Assembly (NCBI GenBank): GCA_032881465.1
Contig: CP126168.1
Location: forward strand, 2,108,001-2,172,000
Reading direction: 5' to 3'
Origin: Parvibaculaceae bacterium PLY_AMNH_Bact1
GTDB lineage: Bacteria > Pseudomonadota > Alphaproteobacteria > Parvibaculales > Parvibaculaceae
Length of the DNA stretch: 64,000 nucleotides
The notes under the pieces are model-generated. The model did not search any database, had not been told where the DNA came from, and was given only the letters and a program-made list of their open reading frames with translations. Shown here piece after piece: positions 1-8,957 of this stretch (the stretch's first letter is position 1; each line of letters starts with the position of its first letter). The translations under genes and the position numbers were made by a program.

Positions 1-1
1 A

Positions 2-595
2 TGCAATGGATATCTCGGCGGTTTGGAGCGCAAGGTGAACGGCTACATTATGCCGATCAACAACTTCATCATCGCCACCGAACCCTTGGGCGACGATGGC
101 GCAAAGGCCCTTATTCGAGACAATGTCGCCATCGCAGACAGTAAATTCGTGATCGATTATTACCGGCTTTCAGCTGACGGTCGCCTGCTCTTTGGCGGTG
201 GTGAAAACTACTCAAGCACCTTCCCCAAAGACATTGCAGCTTTCGTGAGTAAGCCCATGCTACGGGTGTTCCCGCAACTCAAAGACAAACGCATTGACTA
301 TGCCTGGGGCGGAACCCTGGCAATCACGCTAAAGCGCATGCCGCAATTCGGCCGTGTCGGCCCCAATCGCTTCTTTGGTCATGGCTACTCAGGACAAGGA
401 ATCAATGTGGCAACCCTTGGGGGAAAACTTCTGGCTGAAGCCGTCGCTGCTGAGGCGGAAGGCAAAGGATCACCAGAACGGTTTGATTTGATGGCGAACA
501 TCAAGGCAACGAAATTCCCAGGCGGTACCCTGCTGCGATATCCGGGCCTGGTTGCAGGCATGTTGTTTTATGCCATGAAGGACCGACTGCCTTAG
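2..595 (+). CDS. FAD-dependent oxidoreductase, gamma-glutamylputrescine oxidase-like (3' part only)
   Basis: The reading frame is open through the left edge, so only the C-terminal ~197 residues are present. The C-terminal pattern (NRFFGHGYSGQG followed by GKLLAEA) is typical of DAO-family flavoproteins of the PuuB type, where it belongs to the FAD-binding region. Such enzymes oxidise gamma-glutamylputrescine or similar amines in polyamine breakdown. The N-terminal dinucleotide-binding motif lies outside the window, so the substrate cannot be assigned more closely. The family call is good; PuuB itself is a best guess. Confidence 0.8.
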   Translation, partial: CNGYLGGLERKVNGYIMPINNFIIATEPLGDDGAKALIRDNVAIADSKFVIDYYRLSADGRLLFGGGENYSSTFPKDIAAFVSKPMLRVFPQLKDKRIDYAWGGTLAITLKRMPQFGRVGPNRFFGHGYSGQGINVATLGGKLLAEAVAAEAEGKGSPERFDLMANIKATKFPGGTLLRYPGLVAGMLFYAMKDRLP

Positions 596-613
596 CCGTC
601 GGCTTTAACTCGA

Positions 614-1441
614 CTAGATGCCCTCGCCATCCTTACCGTCTTCTTCGATAATCTGGTTCATTGCCCGTGAAGGTTCATCGCAACCTGCGCACCCGACAAC
701 CTTCGCAGGCACACCAGCAACAGTGCAGTTCGCAGGTACATCAGCAAGAACAACACTTCCAGCACCAACCCGCGCGCAATCACCGATCGTCAGATTGCCT
801 AAGACTTTACAATCAGCGCCAAGAAGGACGCCGCGCCCGACTTTAGGATGACGATCGCCGGTCTCTTTGCCTGTACCACCAAGATTGACACCATGCAGCA
901 TGGAAACATCGTCACCCACAACCGCGGTCTCACCAATGACAACGCCGGTTGCATGGTCCATCATTATCGCCTTGCCGAACTTCGCGGCGGGATGAATATC
1001 AACAGCAAAGAGCTCTGACACACGGCTCTGAATGAAGAGCGCCATGGGCTTACGGCCCTGGGTCCATAGCCAATGTGCTATGCGATGGGCTTGAAGACTG
1101 TTAAAGCCTTTAAAGAAGAGGAGTGGCTGGAGATAGGCGTCACATGCCGGGTCACGGTCAAACACGGCCACCGTGTCCGCACGGAACGCCTCAATGATTG
1201 CCGGATCTGCCTCATAGGCATCTTCAAACACTTCGCGGAGCACCATCGCGCTCACTTCCGCATTGGCAAGTTTCCGCGCGAGATGGAAGCTCAGCACTTC
1301 TGGCAATGCATCGTGATTGAGAACCGTCGCAAAGATAAAACTTGCCAGTACCGGCTCAGCTGCCGCCATGTCTCGCGCTTCGTTGCGCATGCGATCCCAT
1401 ACGGGATCCACCAACTTTACGTTCTCGATGGGTTTGGACAT
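614..1441 (-). CDS. cysE: Serine O-acetyltransferase
   Basis: 275 residues, the usual length for CysE. The protein transfers acetyl from acetyl-CoA to serine, the first committed step of cysteine synthesis, in the cytoplasm. The N-terminal half is the helical SATase domain. The C-terminal half is a left-handed beta-helix of hexapeptide repeats with the catalytic-loop sequence MDHATGVVIGET and the later HGVNLGGTG. The ATG at 1441 is preceded by GGAGGAGGG at good spacing. It converges with the oxidoreductase gene to its left. The C-terminal tail is acidic (EEDGKDGEG). No cysteine synthase gene is adjacent. Confidence 0.95.
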   Translation of the reverse strand: MSKPIENVKLVDPVWDRMRNEARDMAAAEPVLASFIFATVLNHDALPEVLSFHLARKLANAEVSAMVLREVFEDAYEADPAIIEAFRADTVAVFDRDPACDAYLQPLLFFKGFNSLQAHRIAHWLWTQGRKPMALFIQSRVSELFAVDIHPAAKFGKAIMMDHATGVVIGETAVVGDDVSMLHGVNLGGTGKETGDRHPKVGRGVLLGADCKVLGNLTIGDCARVGAGSVVLADVPANCTVAGVPAKVVGCAGCDEPSRAMNQIIEEDGKDGEGI

Positions 1442-1635
1442 GTGCCCTCCTCCTCGGGTCTCAACCTACCCGGACAGCGTTTCCAGCAAGCCTAGCACAT
1501 AGGCGTGAGCGCCAGCGAGTTCAACTTGTTTTTCTTAAGCCTAAGCCATTATCCCGAGCGACGGGTGACGGACAGAGAACCAATTGCTAGGCTTGAAACA
1601 TTGCAATTCAGAACTGTTCAAATGTGAGTCGTGCG
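1442..1635. other. Intergenic region between divergent genes
   Basis: This stretch separates cysE (leftward) from the hydrolase-led operon (rightward) and must hold both promoters. I see no clear repeat or RNA motif in it. Confidence 0.5.
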
Positions 1636-2442
1636 ATGCCCCATCTTCAGACCGCGAGGTTGAAAATTTATTATGAAATCAAAGGATCGGGCGCCCCTCT
1701 CCTTTTCATAAGCGGCACCGGTTCAGATCTCAGAAACAAGCCCAATTTCCTGGATGGCCCCGCACCCTCGCAATTTGAAACACTTTCCTATGATCAACGC
1801 GGCCTTGGTCAAACCGAAAAGCCTGACCTGCCTTACACAATGGCAGATTATGCGGAAGATGCCGTCGCCCTCTTGGATGAGTTGGATTGGCAGCCGCCAG
1901 ATGTAATTGGGGTGTCCTTCGGGGGCATGGTGGCTCAGGAATTAGCGCTACGGCATCCAGACAGGGTTAACCGCCTGGTGCTCGCCTGCACATCCCCGGG
2001 CGGAGAAGGTGGCGCCTCCTACCCGCTCCACGAAGTCCAAGACATGGACCCTGTAGACCGGGCGAAATTCATGATCCCCATATCCGATACGCGCCGCGAT
2101 ACTGCTTGGGCTGCTTCAAACCCAAAAGAATATGAATTCTTTGTCGACTTTGCTTCAACCGATGCCTTTGCGGGCGAACCCGGTCGCGCCATGGGTGCTG
2201 CAAGGCAACTAGAAGCACGCAAACATCACGACACCTGGGATCGTTTGCCCAAAGCAATGCACCCCACGCTCATCTGCGGCGGTGTCTATGACGGTATCGC
2301 GCTCCCAGCGACACAAGAAAAGCTTGCCGCCCAAATCCCAAATGCGGAACTGGCCATGTTCGACGGCGGCCATCTCTTTATGATCCAGGACAAGACAGCT
2401 ATCCCCGCAATGCTGGACTTTCTGAACGCCGACAAGAGCTAG
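1636..2442 (+). CDS. Alpha/beta hydrolase
   Basis: 268 residues from the ATG at 1636. A GTG at 1624 would add four residues, but family members begin near MPHLQTARLKIYYEI. The nucleophile elbow is GVSFGGM and the catalytic His lies in DGGHLFMI near the C-terminus; an oxyanion-type HG is replaced by SGTGSD. Cytoplasmic; ester, lactone or C-C bond hydrolysis are all possible. It is first in a four-gene operon with a sulfatase, an enoyl-CoA hydratase and an SDR (gaps of 7-12 bp), which suggests one degradation pathway. No signal peptide. Confidence 0.85.
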   Translation: MPHLQTARLKIYYEIKGSGAPLLFISGTGSDLRNKPNFLDGPAPSQFETLSYDQRGLGQTEKPDLPYTMADYAEDAVALLDELDWQPPDVIGVSFGGMVAQELALRHPDRVNRLVLACTSPGGEGGASYPLHEVQDMDPVDRAKFMIPISDTRRDTAWAASNPKEYEFFVDFASTDAFAGEPGRAMGAARQLEARKHHDTWDRLPKAMHPTLICGGVYDGIALPATQEKLAAQIPNAELAMFDGGHLFMIQDKTAIPAMLDFLNADKS

Positions 2443-2449
2443 GAACACA

Positions 2450-3988
2450 ATGGGCCGGAAAATCCTTTTTATCACGACAGATCAAATGCGCTTTGATGCT
2501 CTGGGCTGCAATGGCGGCAAAGTCGCCCGCACACCAGCGATTGACGCGCTCGCCCGCGACGGCATCAACTACACACGCGCACATGCGCAAAGCGTTGTGT
2601 GCATGCCCGCACGCTCCACCATGCTGACCGGGCAGTATGTGAGCACCCATGGTGTCTGGATGAACGGGGTTCCACTGCCGGAAGATGCACCCAGCGTTGC
2701 GGCCTATTTGCAGGAAAAAGCAGGATACAAAACCGCCCTCATCGGCAAGGCGCACTTTGAACCTTTCCTCGATCCAGAGCTCAAATTCTATGAAAACCGC
2801 ATGGCGCGCATTAATGAAAACGGGCCCCATCGCGGTTTTGATCATATGGAGCTCTCAAGTCACACACCGCTCATCCTCCACTACAACAAATGGATGCGAG
2901 AGAATGCGAAGGAGGAAATCGGCGGCTTCTATCAAAACCTGACTGCTGACTTCGAAGTGAATGCCGCAGGCGGTGGAGACACTGGCGCCTGCCAGGTTCA
3001 CAAAAACCCAGTGGCGAAAGAGCACTACCACACAGACTGGGTCGCCGACCGCACGATCGCCTGGCTCGACAGCCTTGAAGAAGATGCAGATTGGTTTTGC
3101 TGGATGAGCTTTCCTGACCCGCACCACCCGTGGGATCCGCCTGAAAGCGAGACCCACCGTGTCAATTGGCGCGACATAGACCTGCCAGATGCCTATCCGG
3201 GTAGCCCGGACAAGATCCAAGACATCCTGGAAGGCAAGCCCAAACATTGGATGTGGTATTGGACCGGCGAGCGCACCATCAACATCGAAGCGCCACCCGC
3301 ATTCATCCCTAAAGACATGACGCCGGATCAAGTCCGCGAAGTAAACGCCATGACCCATGTCGAAAACGAACTGATAGATGAAGCCTGCGCCAAAGTGTTT
3401 CAGCGCATCAAAGACCTTGGCTGGGAAGACGACACAGACATCATCTTCACGACCGACCATGGTGAATTTCAGGGGGATTACGGCCTGCTCTTCAAAGGGC
3501 CCTACCATGTGGAAAGCCTTATGAAGCTCCCATTCATATGGAAACCCGCGCCAAACGCCAAGGCAACGCCTGGAACTGTCTCAGCACCAGTGGGTCAAGT
3601 GGACCTCGCGCCAACTTTCTGCGAAATCGCAGGCTTAGAGGTGCCGAACTGGATGCAAGGCACAATGCTTCCCAAAAACGACGCGGATGCGGCAAGCCAG
3701 AACAGGGAACAGGTCTTTACAGAATGGGACTCTGTCTACACCGACGGCACAGAAGTAAGTCTGCGTACTCTCTATAAAGGCGGCTACATCATCACCGCCT
3801 ACAATCCGTCGAACATTTATGACGGAACAGAAGGCGAGCTGTACAACTTGGAGAACGACCCTAACCAATGGGTCAATCTCTGGGATGACCCTAGCTACAC
3901 CGCCTTGAAAGAAGGCCTACTATCGGCCCTTGCCGACGCTCACCCCCCTGCCCGCGAGCCTAAGCTCGACTGGGTTGCTATCGTTTAA
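2450..3988 (+). CDS. Sulfatase (type I, cysteine-type)
   Basis: 512 residues. Type I sulfatases hydrolyse sulfate esters with a formylglycine made from Cys in C-x-P-x-R; here C51 starts CMPARS. Metal ligands are visible as TTDQMRFD near residue 9 and TDHGEFQGD near residue 343. There is no signal peptide, so it is probably cytoplasmic and acts on imported sulfate esters; the overall size resembles choline-sulfatase and alkyl- or aryl-sulfatase relatives. It starts 7 bp after the hydrolase stop. Conversion of C51 would need a formylglycine-generating or anSME enzyme, which is not in this window. Confidence 0.9.
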   Translation: MGRKILFITTDQMRFDALGCNGGKVARTPAIDALARDGINYTRAHAQSVVCMPARSTMLTGQYVSTHGVWMNGVPLPEDAPSVAAYLQEKAGYKTALIGKAHFEPFLDPELKFYENRMARINENGPHRGFDHMELSSHTPLILHYNKWMRENAKEEIGGFYQNLTADFEVNAAGGGDTGACQVHKNPVAKEHYHTDWVADRTIAWLDSLEEDADWFCWMSFPDPHHPWDPPESETHRVNWRDIDLPDAYPGSPDKIQDILEGKPKHWMWYWTGERTINIEAPPAFIPKDMTPDQVREVNAMTHVENELIDEACAKVFQRIKDLGWEDDTDIIFTTDHGEFQGDYGLLFKGPYHVESLMKLPFIWKPAPNAKATPGTVSAPVGQVDLAPTFCEIAGLEVPNWMQGTMLPKNDADAASQNREQVFTEWDSVYTDGTEVSLRTLYKGGYIITAYNPSNIYDGTEGELYNLENDPNQWVNLWDDPSYTALKEGLLSALADAHPPAREPKLDWVAIV

Positions 3989-4000
3989 GGACAAGACACA

Positions 4001-4795
4001 ATGCCATCACCAACAGAGAAGATGATCGCCCGCAAAGAAGGCGCTATTGGATGGATGATTTTCAACAATCCGGAGAAGCACAATTCCGTCAGCCTCGACA
4101 TGTGGCAGGCGGTCCCGAACATCCTGGATGAATTCGAAGCCGATCCGGAAATCCTCTCCATTGTGCTCACAGGCGCCGGAGAGAAAGCCTTTGTGGCGGG
4201 CGCAGATATCTCCCAGTTTGAGCAAGCACGCTCAAACCCCGAAAGCGTCCAGAACTATGAGGAAACGTCCACCATCGCGTTTGAGCGGATCGCCCGCTCT
4301 TCCAGGCCCACCATTGCCATGATTGATGGCTATTGCATTGGCGGCGGCTTAGGGATCGCCCTCGCCTGTGACCTGCGCTTTGCAGCAAAAGGCTCTACCT
4401 TTGGCATTCCTGCTGGCAAGCTTGGCCTCGCCTACCCTCTCGTCTCCACCAAGCGATTGGTAGATGTTGTCGGACCTTCATCAGCCAAAGAGATTTTCTT
4501 CACCGCCCGTCGCTTCAATCATGATGAAGCCCTGCAAATGGGCCTGATCAATCGGGTTCTCGACAAAGACGAACTGGAGACCTTCACACGGGCGACGTGT
4601 GAGCAGATCGATGACAATGCGCCGCTCACCGTTCGCAATGAAAAGAAGATCATTGATGAGCTCGTACGTGAAGCTGACAGCTTTGATGCCAAAGCCTGCC
4701 TTCGCCTGATCGCAGAGTGTTTCGGCAGTGACGACTATGCCGACGGCCGCGCCGCGTTCATGGAAAAAAGAAAACCCAACTTCAAAGGCAAATAA
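4001..4795 (+). CDS. Enoyl-CoA hydratase/isomerase family protein
   Basis: 264 residues, crotonase fold. The oxyanion-hole motifs AFVAGADISQF (about residue 64) and GYCIGGGLGIALACDLRFAA (about residue 107) are intact. Members hydrate or isomerise acyl-CoA esters in beta-oxidation-type routes. It lies 12 bp after the sulfatase and 12 bp before an SDR, so it is an operon member and probably acts on the carbon skeleton released by the sulfatase or hydrolase. The exact reaction within the crotonase superfamily cannot be read from sequence. Confidence 0.9.
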   Translation: MPSPTEKMIARKEGAIGWMIFNNPEKHNSVSLDMWQAVPNILDEFEADPEILSIVLTGAGEKAFVAGADISQFEQARSNPESVQNYEETSTIAFERIARSSRPTIAMIDGYCIGGGLGIALACDLRFAAKGSTFGIPAGKLGLAYPLVSTKRLVDVVGPSSAKEIFFTARRFNHDEALQMGLINRVLDKDELETFTRATCEQIDDNAPLTVRNEKKIIDELVREADSFDAKACLRLIAECFGSDDYADGRAAFMEKRKPNFKGK

Positions 4796-4807
4796 GAAAG
4801 AGAAATC

Positions 4808-5659
4808 ATGGGAGACCGTCTGAAAGACAAAGTTGTGATCATCACCGGTGGCACAAGCGGCATTGGCCGCGGCACCGTCGATCTGTTCCTGTCCGAAGGA
4901 GCAAAAATTGTTGTCGGCGATGTGCAGGAGCATCGCGGGGAAGAGATGACCCTCACCCTGGGAGACAATTTCTCCTACTGCCAGACTGATGTAGCGCAGG
5001 AGGCCGATGTCAAAAAACTCATAGACCACACGGTTGAAAAGTTTGGCCGTGTTGACTGCATCTTCAACAATGCGGGCTTTGGTGGTGTCGGCGGACAGCT
5101 CGACGAGATCGACATGGATGGGTTTGACACATCCGTCGGCGTCCTACTGAAAGGCGTGTTTCTCGGCTACAAATACGCCGTGCCTGTGATGAAAAAACAG
5201 GGCTCTGGATCTATCATCTCAACGGCAAGTGTCGCAGGACTTCAAGCGGGCTTTGGACCTCAGGTCTATTCCGCCTGCAAGGCCGCTGTCGCACACCTCG
5301 CAAAAACGGCAGCGCTGGAGCTCGGCGAGTTCAACATTCGCTCAAACGCCATCTGCCCTGGCGGGATCGCAACACCCATCTTTGCGAGCGCGTTGGAACT
5401 TGGCGCCAACGCAGCGGACGAATTTGCCGAATTTATGAAGCCACGCCTCGCAAAGCTTCAACCGGTCGCCCGCTCCGGTGTGCCCAATGACATTGCGGAG
5501 ATGGCCCTCTTCCTGGCGTCTGATGCATCCACCTTCGTAACCGGACAGATCATCGCTGTCGATGGTGGCCTCACCGCAGGGCGCATGCGCGGACTCTCAG
5601 ACGCGGTAAATTTCGAAGAAACCATCAATGAGTTTCTGTCGACCCACAAGGCGGACTAG
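4808..5659 (+). CDS. Short-chain dehydrogenase/reductase (SDR)
   Basis: 283 residues. Classical SDR: cofactor motif TGGTSGIGRG near residue 14, NNAG near residue 90, catalytic Ser in STASVAG and the YSACK catalytic pair near residue 157. Acidic VGDVQ after beta-2 suggests NAD(H) preference. It is the last gene of the hydrolase-sulfatase-hydratase operon and likely oxidises a hydroxy intermediate. The C-terminal ~20 residues extend beyond the usual SDR end. Confidence 0.9.
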   Translation: MGDRLKDKVVIITGGTSGIGRGTVDLFLSEGAKIVVGDVQEHRGEEMTLTLGDNFSYCQTDVAQEADVKKLIDHTVEKFGRVDCIFNNAGFGGVGGQLDEIDMDGFDTSVGVLLKGVFLGYKYAVPVMKKQGSGSIISTASVAGLQAGFGPQVYSACKAAVAHLAKTAALELGEFNIRSNAICPGGIATPIFASALELGANAADEFAEFMKPRLAKLQPVARSGVPNDIAEMALFLASDASTFVTGQIIAVDGGLTAGRMRGLSDAVNFEETINEFLSTHKAD

Positions 5660-5716
5660 AAACGTTTTCAATAAAAGGTGCAGACTTTTATGGTTCGAAA
5701 ACGTGACAAAAAAAGC

Positions 5717-5760
5717 CTAGAGCGTTTCTGCCAGTTCAGCTGAAATGAGAAACACTCTAG
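5717..5760. repeat. Palindromic REP-like element 1
   Basis: The arms CTAGAGCGTTTCT and AGAAACACTCTAG are inverted copies with one mismatch around an 18-base loop. It follows the SDR stop by 57 bp and touches the stop of the convergent gene at 5757. It could act as a transcription-ending or mRNA-stabilising hairpin. A longer palindrome with a similar end lies at 55031-55136. Confidence 0.6.
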
Positions 5761-6488
5761 AACCGGAACTCATCGCCGCCACGGCCGATCACAGGCACCG
5801 CGCCATCGGGGCAACTTCCCCCGGTGGCGTATTTGTCTGCAACCTCTCGCGCCATCTCATTGGCGTTAGCATTTGCCAGCGCATCGACATAGGCAACGTG
5901 ACAGCTGTCCCCGTTGCGGAACCGCGACACAACCAACACCTGCCCATTTGAATAAGACCCATCATCGGTCATCTGCTGATAAGTATAGCGGACAATCGTG
6001 GCAAAGGGCTCGGCGCCTGCTGTTGCTGAGGCCCGCCACTCAAGCTTGGGACCCAGATTGTTAAAAGGGGGAATGGTTTGCCCAATCGGGCGCACCCCAA
6101 CCGGCACAAAAACATCCACCGGCTCTTGGGGTTCAACTTCGACCAGATCAACTGCTTTCTCGGTGTCGTCCGAAACAGTCTCGAGTTCGCCTGACACTGG
6201 CACCGCAGTTTCTTCAACCTCTACAGACTCTTCCTCAATAATCAGAGGCTCGCCCGGTTTCCGATAGGCAAGATAGAGACGCAGATCCCCTTCAGTTGCA
6301 TAGACATCATAGTCATGCTGCCCGGAGCATTTAACCTGCACAAAACCAATTTCGGATTCTTCCTCAACAAGTGCGCACTTGCCCAGATCAAGATCAGAAT
6401 AGGAGCTAATGTAGGAAGCAGCATTTGCTACTGAGGCCCACAGAAGAGCACCGGTAATGCTTCCAATGCCGATGTATCGCGTCTTCAT
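5757..6488 (-). CDS. Exported hypothetical protein
   Basis: 243 residues from the ATG at 6488. A longer start would overlap the upstream gene. The N-terminus MKTRYIG, a hydrophobic core and AxA-like ANAA give a Sec signal peptide of ~22 residues, so the protein is periplasmic or secreted. The middle (about residues 85-130) is very rich in Glu and Val and looks disordered. The C-terminal part has two Cys (DSCHVAY, GGSCPDG) that could pair. No known domain recognised. It starts 1 bp after the GST-like gene stop and is probably co-transcribed with it. Confidence 0.65.
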   Translation of the reverse strand: MKTRYIGIGSITGALLWASVANAASYISSYSDLDLGKCALVEEESEIGFVQVKCSGQHDYDVYATEGDLRLYLAYRKPGEPLIIEEESVEVEETAVPVSGELETVSDDTEKAVDLVEVEPQEPVDVFVPVGVRPIGQTIPPFNNLGPKLEWRASATAGAEPFATIVRYTYQQMTDDGSYSNGQVLVVSRFRNGDSCHVAYVDALANANANEMAREVADKYATGGSCPDGAVPVIGRGGDEFRF

Positions 6489-6489
6489 T

Positions 6490-7596
6490 TCACCCCTCCA
6501 CAACCAACTGGTTTTTCACCCGTTCAACGCGGTGACGCAGATCGAACTGCATTGCGTGCCTGCCCCCAACCTCGTCAAGCAATGTGTCCACACTTTGGCG
6601 ATCATCACCCTGCAGAGGTTGGTAAAAATCAAGAACGCGCTGCAGCATCCATTGCTCAAAGGTAAACATGCCCCGCTCCCCTGTCACGGGGGTACCATCC
6701 GCTTCCTTCAACACAAAACTCTGCTTCCCAATGGCGCGAGGGATGTCCACGCCAGGATTCTCATCAATCCAATCCGCAAAAGAAGAGATCATGTGATGGA
6801 GGGGCGGAAACTGCTCTTCGAAGATACGACGCAACACCGGATAGAGAGTTTCCGGAACCTCGTCGTCCGGCAAGAAATCTCCTGCTTTGGGCACAGGGGC
6901 CATCATCCGTTCAACCCATTTCGCCACGTTGGGCGCGATCCGTTTCATAATTTCGCCGGACGCAGGGTCGCGATATTGGTGCGCGTAAAGCGGGCCAATC
7001 ATGCCAAAGTCGCCAATGCTCGGGTGAGATCCCAGGAGATAGGGATGAACAGAAAAATGCACGTCCAGATCCCGCAGCAATTGCTCGTAGGAGGCTTCCA
7101 CCGCTTTCTCAGTTGCTGGGGTTACACCCAATATCGGAAGCGAGCCCTCAAAAGGTTTGCAAGTTTGTTTGCCCACCTCAATCTGCTCCGCAGCGCTCAG
7201 GTCTGGCTGCGAAACTTTGCCAAATTCCAGATACATGGCTTCTGCATTGTGGTTCCAACGATAGTGCATGGCGGGAATTTTCATCCACTCATCCCCATAG
7301 AGCTCAAAAAGCCGCGCAACCGTTCCCTGTCTTGGCGTAGCTGGGAAGACGGACGGCTCTGGAAATCGATCTTCGAGAAAATCAATAATGTCGCTGGTAT
7401 CCTGAACAGCAATATCGTCTGGCGAGATCAGAACCGGCATCATGGCCACACCCGTCCGCGGTAGAATGACGTTCAGATATACATCGCGATCTGCGTTGAT
7501 CTCCTTATAGGGGATGTCCTTGTATCGCAGATAGGACCTCACCTTGCCTGTAAAATAGGAAATCTCTGCGCCCAGCAACTGATAACTATCTGTCAT
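6490..7596 (-). CDS. Glutathione S-transferase-like protein
   Basis: 368 residues from the ATG at 7596; 11 more residues are possible from an upstream start. The N-terminal thioredoxin-like GST fold is seen in the YFTGKVRSYLRYKDIPYKEI segment, with the cis-Pro context MMPVLISPD and IIDFLEDRFPEP. It has a GST C-terminal helical domain plus ~100 extra residues, so it is longer than ordinary GSTs (~210). Likely cytoplasmic. Substrate unknown; some long members act in detoxification or ether cleavage. Confidence 0.8.
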   Translation of the reverse strand: MTDSYQLLGAEISYFTGKVRSYLRYKDIPYKEINADRDVYLNVILPRTGVAMMPVLISPDDIAVQDTSDIIDFLEDRFPEPSVFPATPRQGTVARLFELYGDEWMKIPAMHYRWNHNAEAMYLEFGKVSQPDLSAAEQIEVGKQTCKPFEGSLPILGVTPATEKAVEASYEQLLRDLDVHFSVHPYLLGSHPSIGDFGMIGPLYAHQYRDPASGEIMKRIAPNVAKWVERMMAPVPKAGDFLPDDEVPETLYPVLRRIFEEQFPPLHHMISSFADWIDENPGVDIPRAIGKQSFVLKEADGTPVTGERGMFTFEQWMLQRVLDFYQPLQGDDRQSVDTLLDEVGGRHAMQFDLRHRVERVKNQLVVEG

Positions 7597-7745
7597 GCCC
7601 GCCCCGATGGTTTGATATGATAATGGCATGCATCATGCCGTTTTGTGGCAACTTAGCCTTTGTTTTCAATTCCGCCAAGCTGTTCAACTTATTGTCAATA
7701 CTGCTTGGACTAGCCTGCACGACCACGACAGAGACCAAATGAGAC

Positions 7746-8078
7746 GTGACGACAAAACTCAAAATTGAGCGTCGGCGGAGACCGCGCGTCGCCACAGCCA
7801 TCTCTGGGCGCATTGTGTATCCAGGCGTGGATGCCGAGTGCTGGATCAATCAGATGTCAGCGACCAGCGCACTGGTCGAAGTTGTTCCGCTCCCAGCCGT
7901 CAACACGCCCGTCGCCGTTGATGTACCTGGTATTGGTTTCTCCCGCGGTATCACAGCAAGGCATACAGGCCGATATGTCTGCATCCGCCTAGAGCCCTCG
8001 CTCCGCAAAGAACAGGCGATGGATGACAGACTAAGCGATCTCGTGAAGAGCGAAACGACGACGAACCAAGGCGACTGA
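7746..8078 (+). CDS. PilZ domain protein
   Basis: 110 residues from a GTG start; an ATG at 7740 is out of frame and stops quickly. The N-terminal RRRRPRVATAISG matches the RxxxR half of the PilZ cyclic-di-GMP site, and NQMSATSALV sits where D/NxSxxG is expected, with the Gly replaced by Ala. It is a single-domain protein and could tie cyclic-di-GMP to motility, surface polysaccharide or division. The altered second motif weakens the ligand-binding prediction. Confidence 0.65.
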   Translation: MTTKLKIERRRRPRVATAISGRIVYPGVDAECWINQMSATSALVEVVPLPAVNTPVAVDVPGIGFSRGITARHTGRYVCIRLEPSLRKEQAMDDRLSDLVKSETTTNQGD

Positions 8079-8144
8079 TTCCACCCGCGACACTGGATGG
8101 ACGTCCCGCTACACTCCCTGCAAAACACTATGAGGGAGAGACCT

Positions 8145-8933
8145 ATGAAACTTGACGGCGCAGTAGCCATTGTCACCGGATCCGCTGCAGGCCTTGGGGC
8201 CGCAACAGCCATCCGCCTTGCAAAATCTGGGTCAAAGGTCGCAATCAACTACACAAAATCAGAAGAAGAGGCGAAGGCAGTCGTTGCTGAGATTGAAGCA
8301 GCCGGTGGAGAAGCCATCCTCACTCAGGGCGATGTGTCCGACGACGCAGCTTGCAAAAAGATTGTCCAGACCACGATCGATAAATGGGGCCGTGTCGACA
8401 TTCTCGTCAATAATGCAGGCACCACCCAATTCGCCGACCATGATGATCTGGACGCCCTTCAGGCGGAGGACTTTCACCGCATCTATGGGGTGAACGTCAT
8501 CGGGGCCTATCAGATGATCCGCGCCTGCGAGCCCCACATGAAAAGGCAAGGCGAAGGCTCAGTCGTTAATGTGTCGTCTATCGCAGGTGTCACCGGCGTC
8601 GGCTCGTCCATTGCCTATGCCGCGTCCAAAGGCGCCATGAACACGATGACCTTGTCGCTCGCACGTTCGCTTGCACCAGAAATCCGGGTAAACGCGGTTT
8701 GTCCCGGCTTCATCGGCACCCGCTGGTTCCGCGACAAATTCGGCGAAGCAACATTTCAGAAGATTGTCGCCAATCAGGAAAACACAATGCCGCTCAAAAG
8801 GGCTGGGACGCCCGAAGATATTGCGGCAACCGTCTGCTTCTTCGCAGGAGAAGGGTCTGACCATATTACCGGCGAAACCCTCATCACCGATGCAGGCATG
8901 CACCTAAATTTTGCGCCTCTCTCGGCGCGCTAA
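8145..8933 (+). CDS. Short-chain dehydrogenase/reductase (SDR)
   Basis: 262 residues from the ATG at 8145, which has GGGAGAG upstream. Cofactor motif TGSAAGLGAA, NNAG near residue 85, catalytic Ser in NVSSIAG and YAASK near residue 155. FabG-like architecture ending in ITGETLITDAG, so it is likely a 3-oxoacyl or polyol dehydrogenase. It converges on the alpha/beta hydrolase at 8958. It is not closely paired with a pathway partner here. Confidence 0.88.
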   Translation: MKLDGAVAIVTGSAAGLGAATAIRLAKSGSKVAINYTKSEEEAKAVVAEIEAAGGEAILTQGDVSDDAACKKIVQTTIDKWGRVDILVNNAGTTQFADHDDLDALQAEDFHRIYGVNVIGAYQMIRACEPHMKRQGEGSVVNVSSIAGVTGVGSSIAYAASKGAMNTMTLSLARSLAPEIRVNAVCPGFIGTRWFRDKFGEATFQKIVANQENTMPLKRAGTPEDIAATVCFFAGEGSDHITGETLITDAGMHLNFAPLSAR

Positions 8934-8957
8934 CGCAATCTGGCAGAAGGCTTGATT

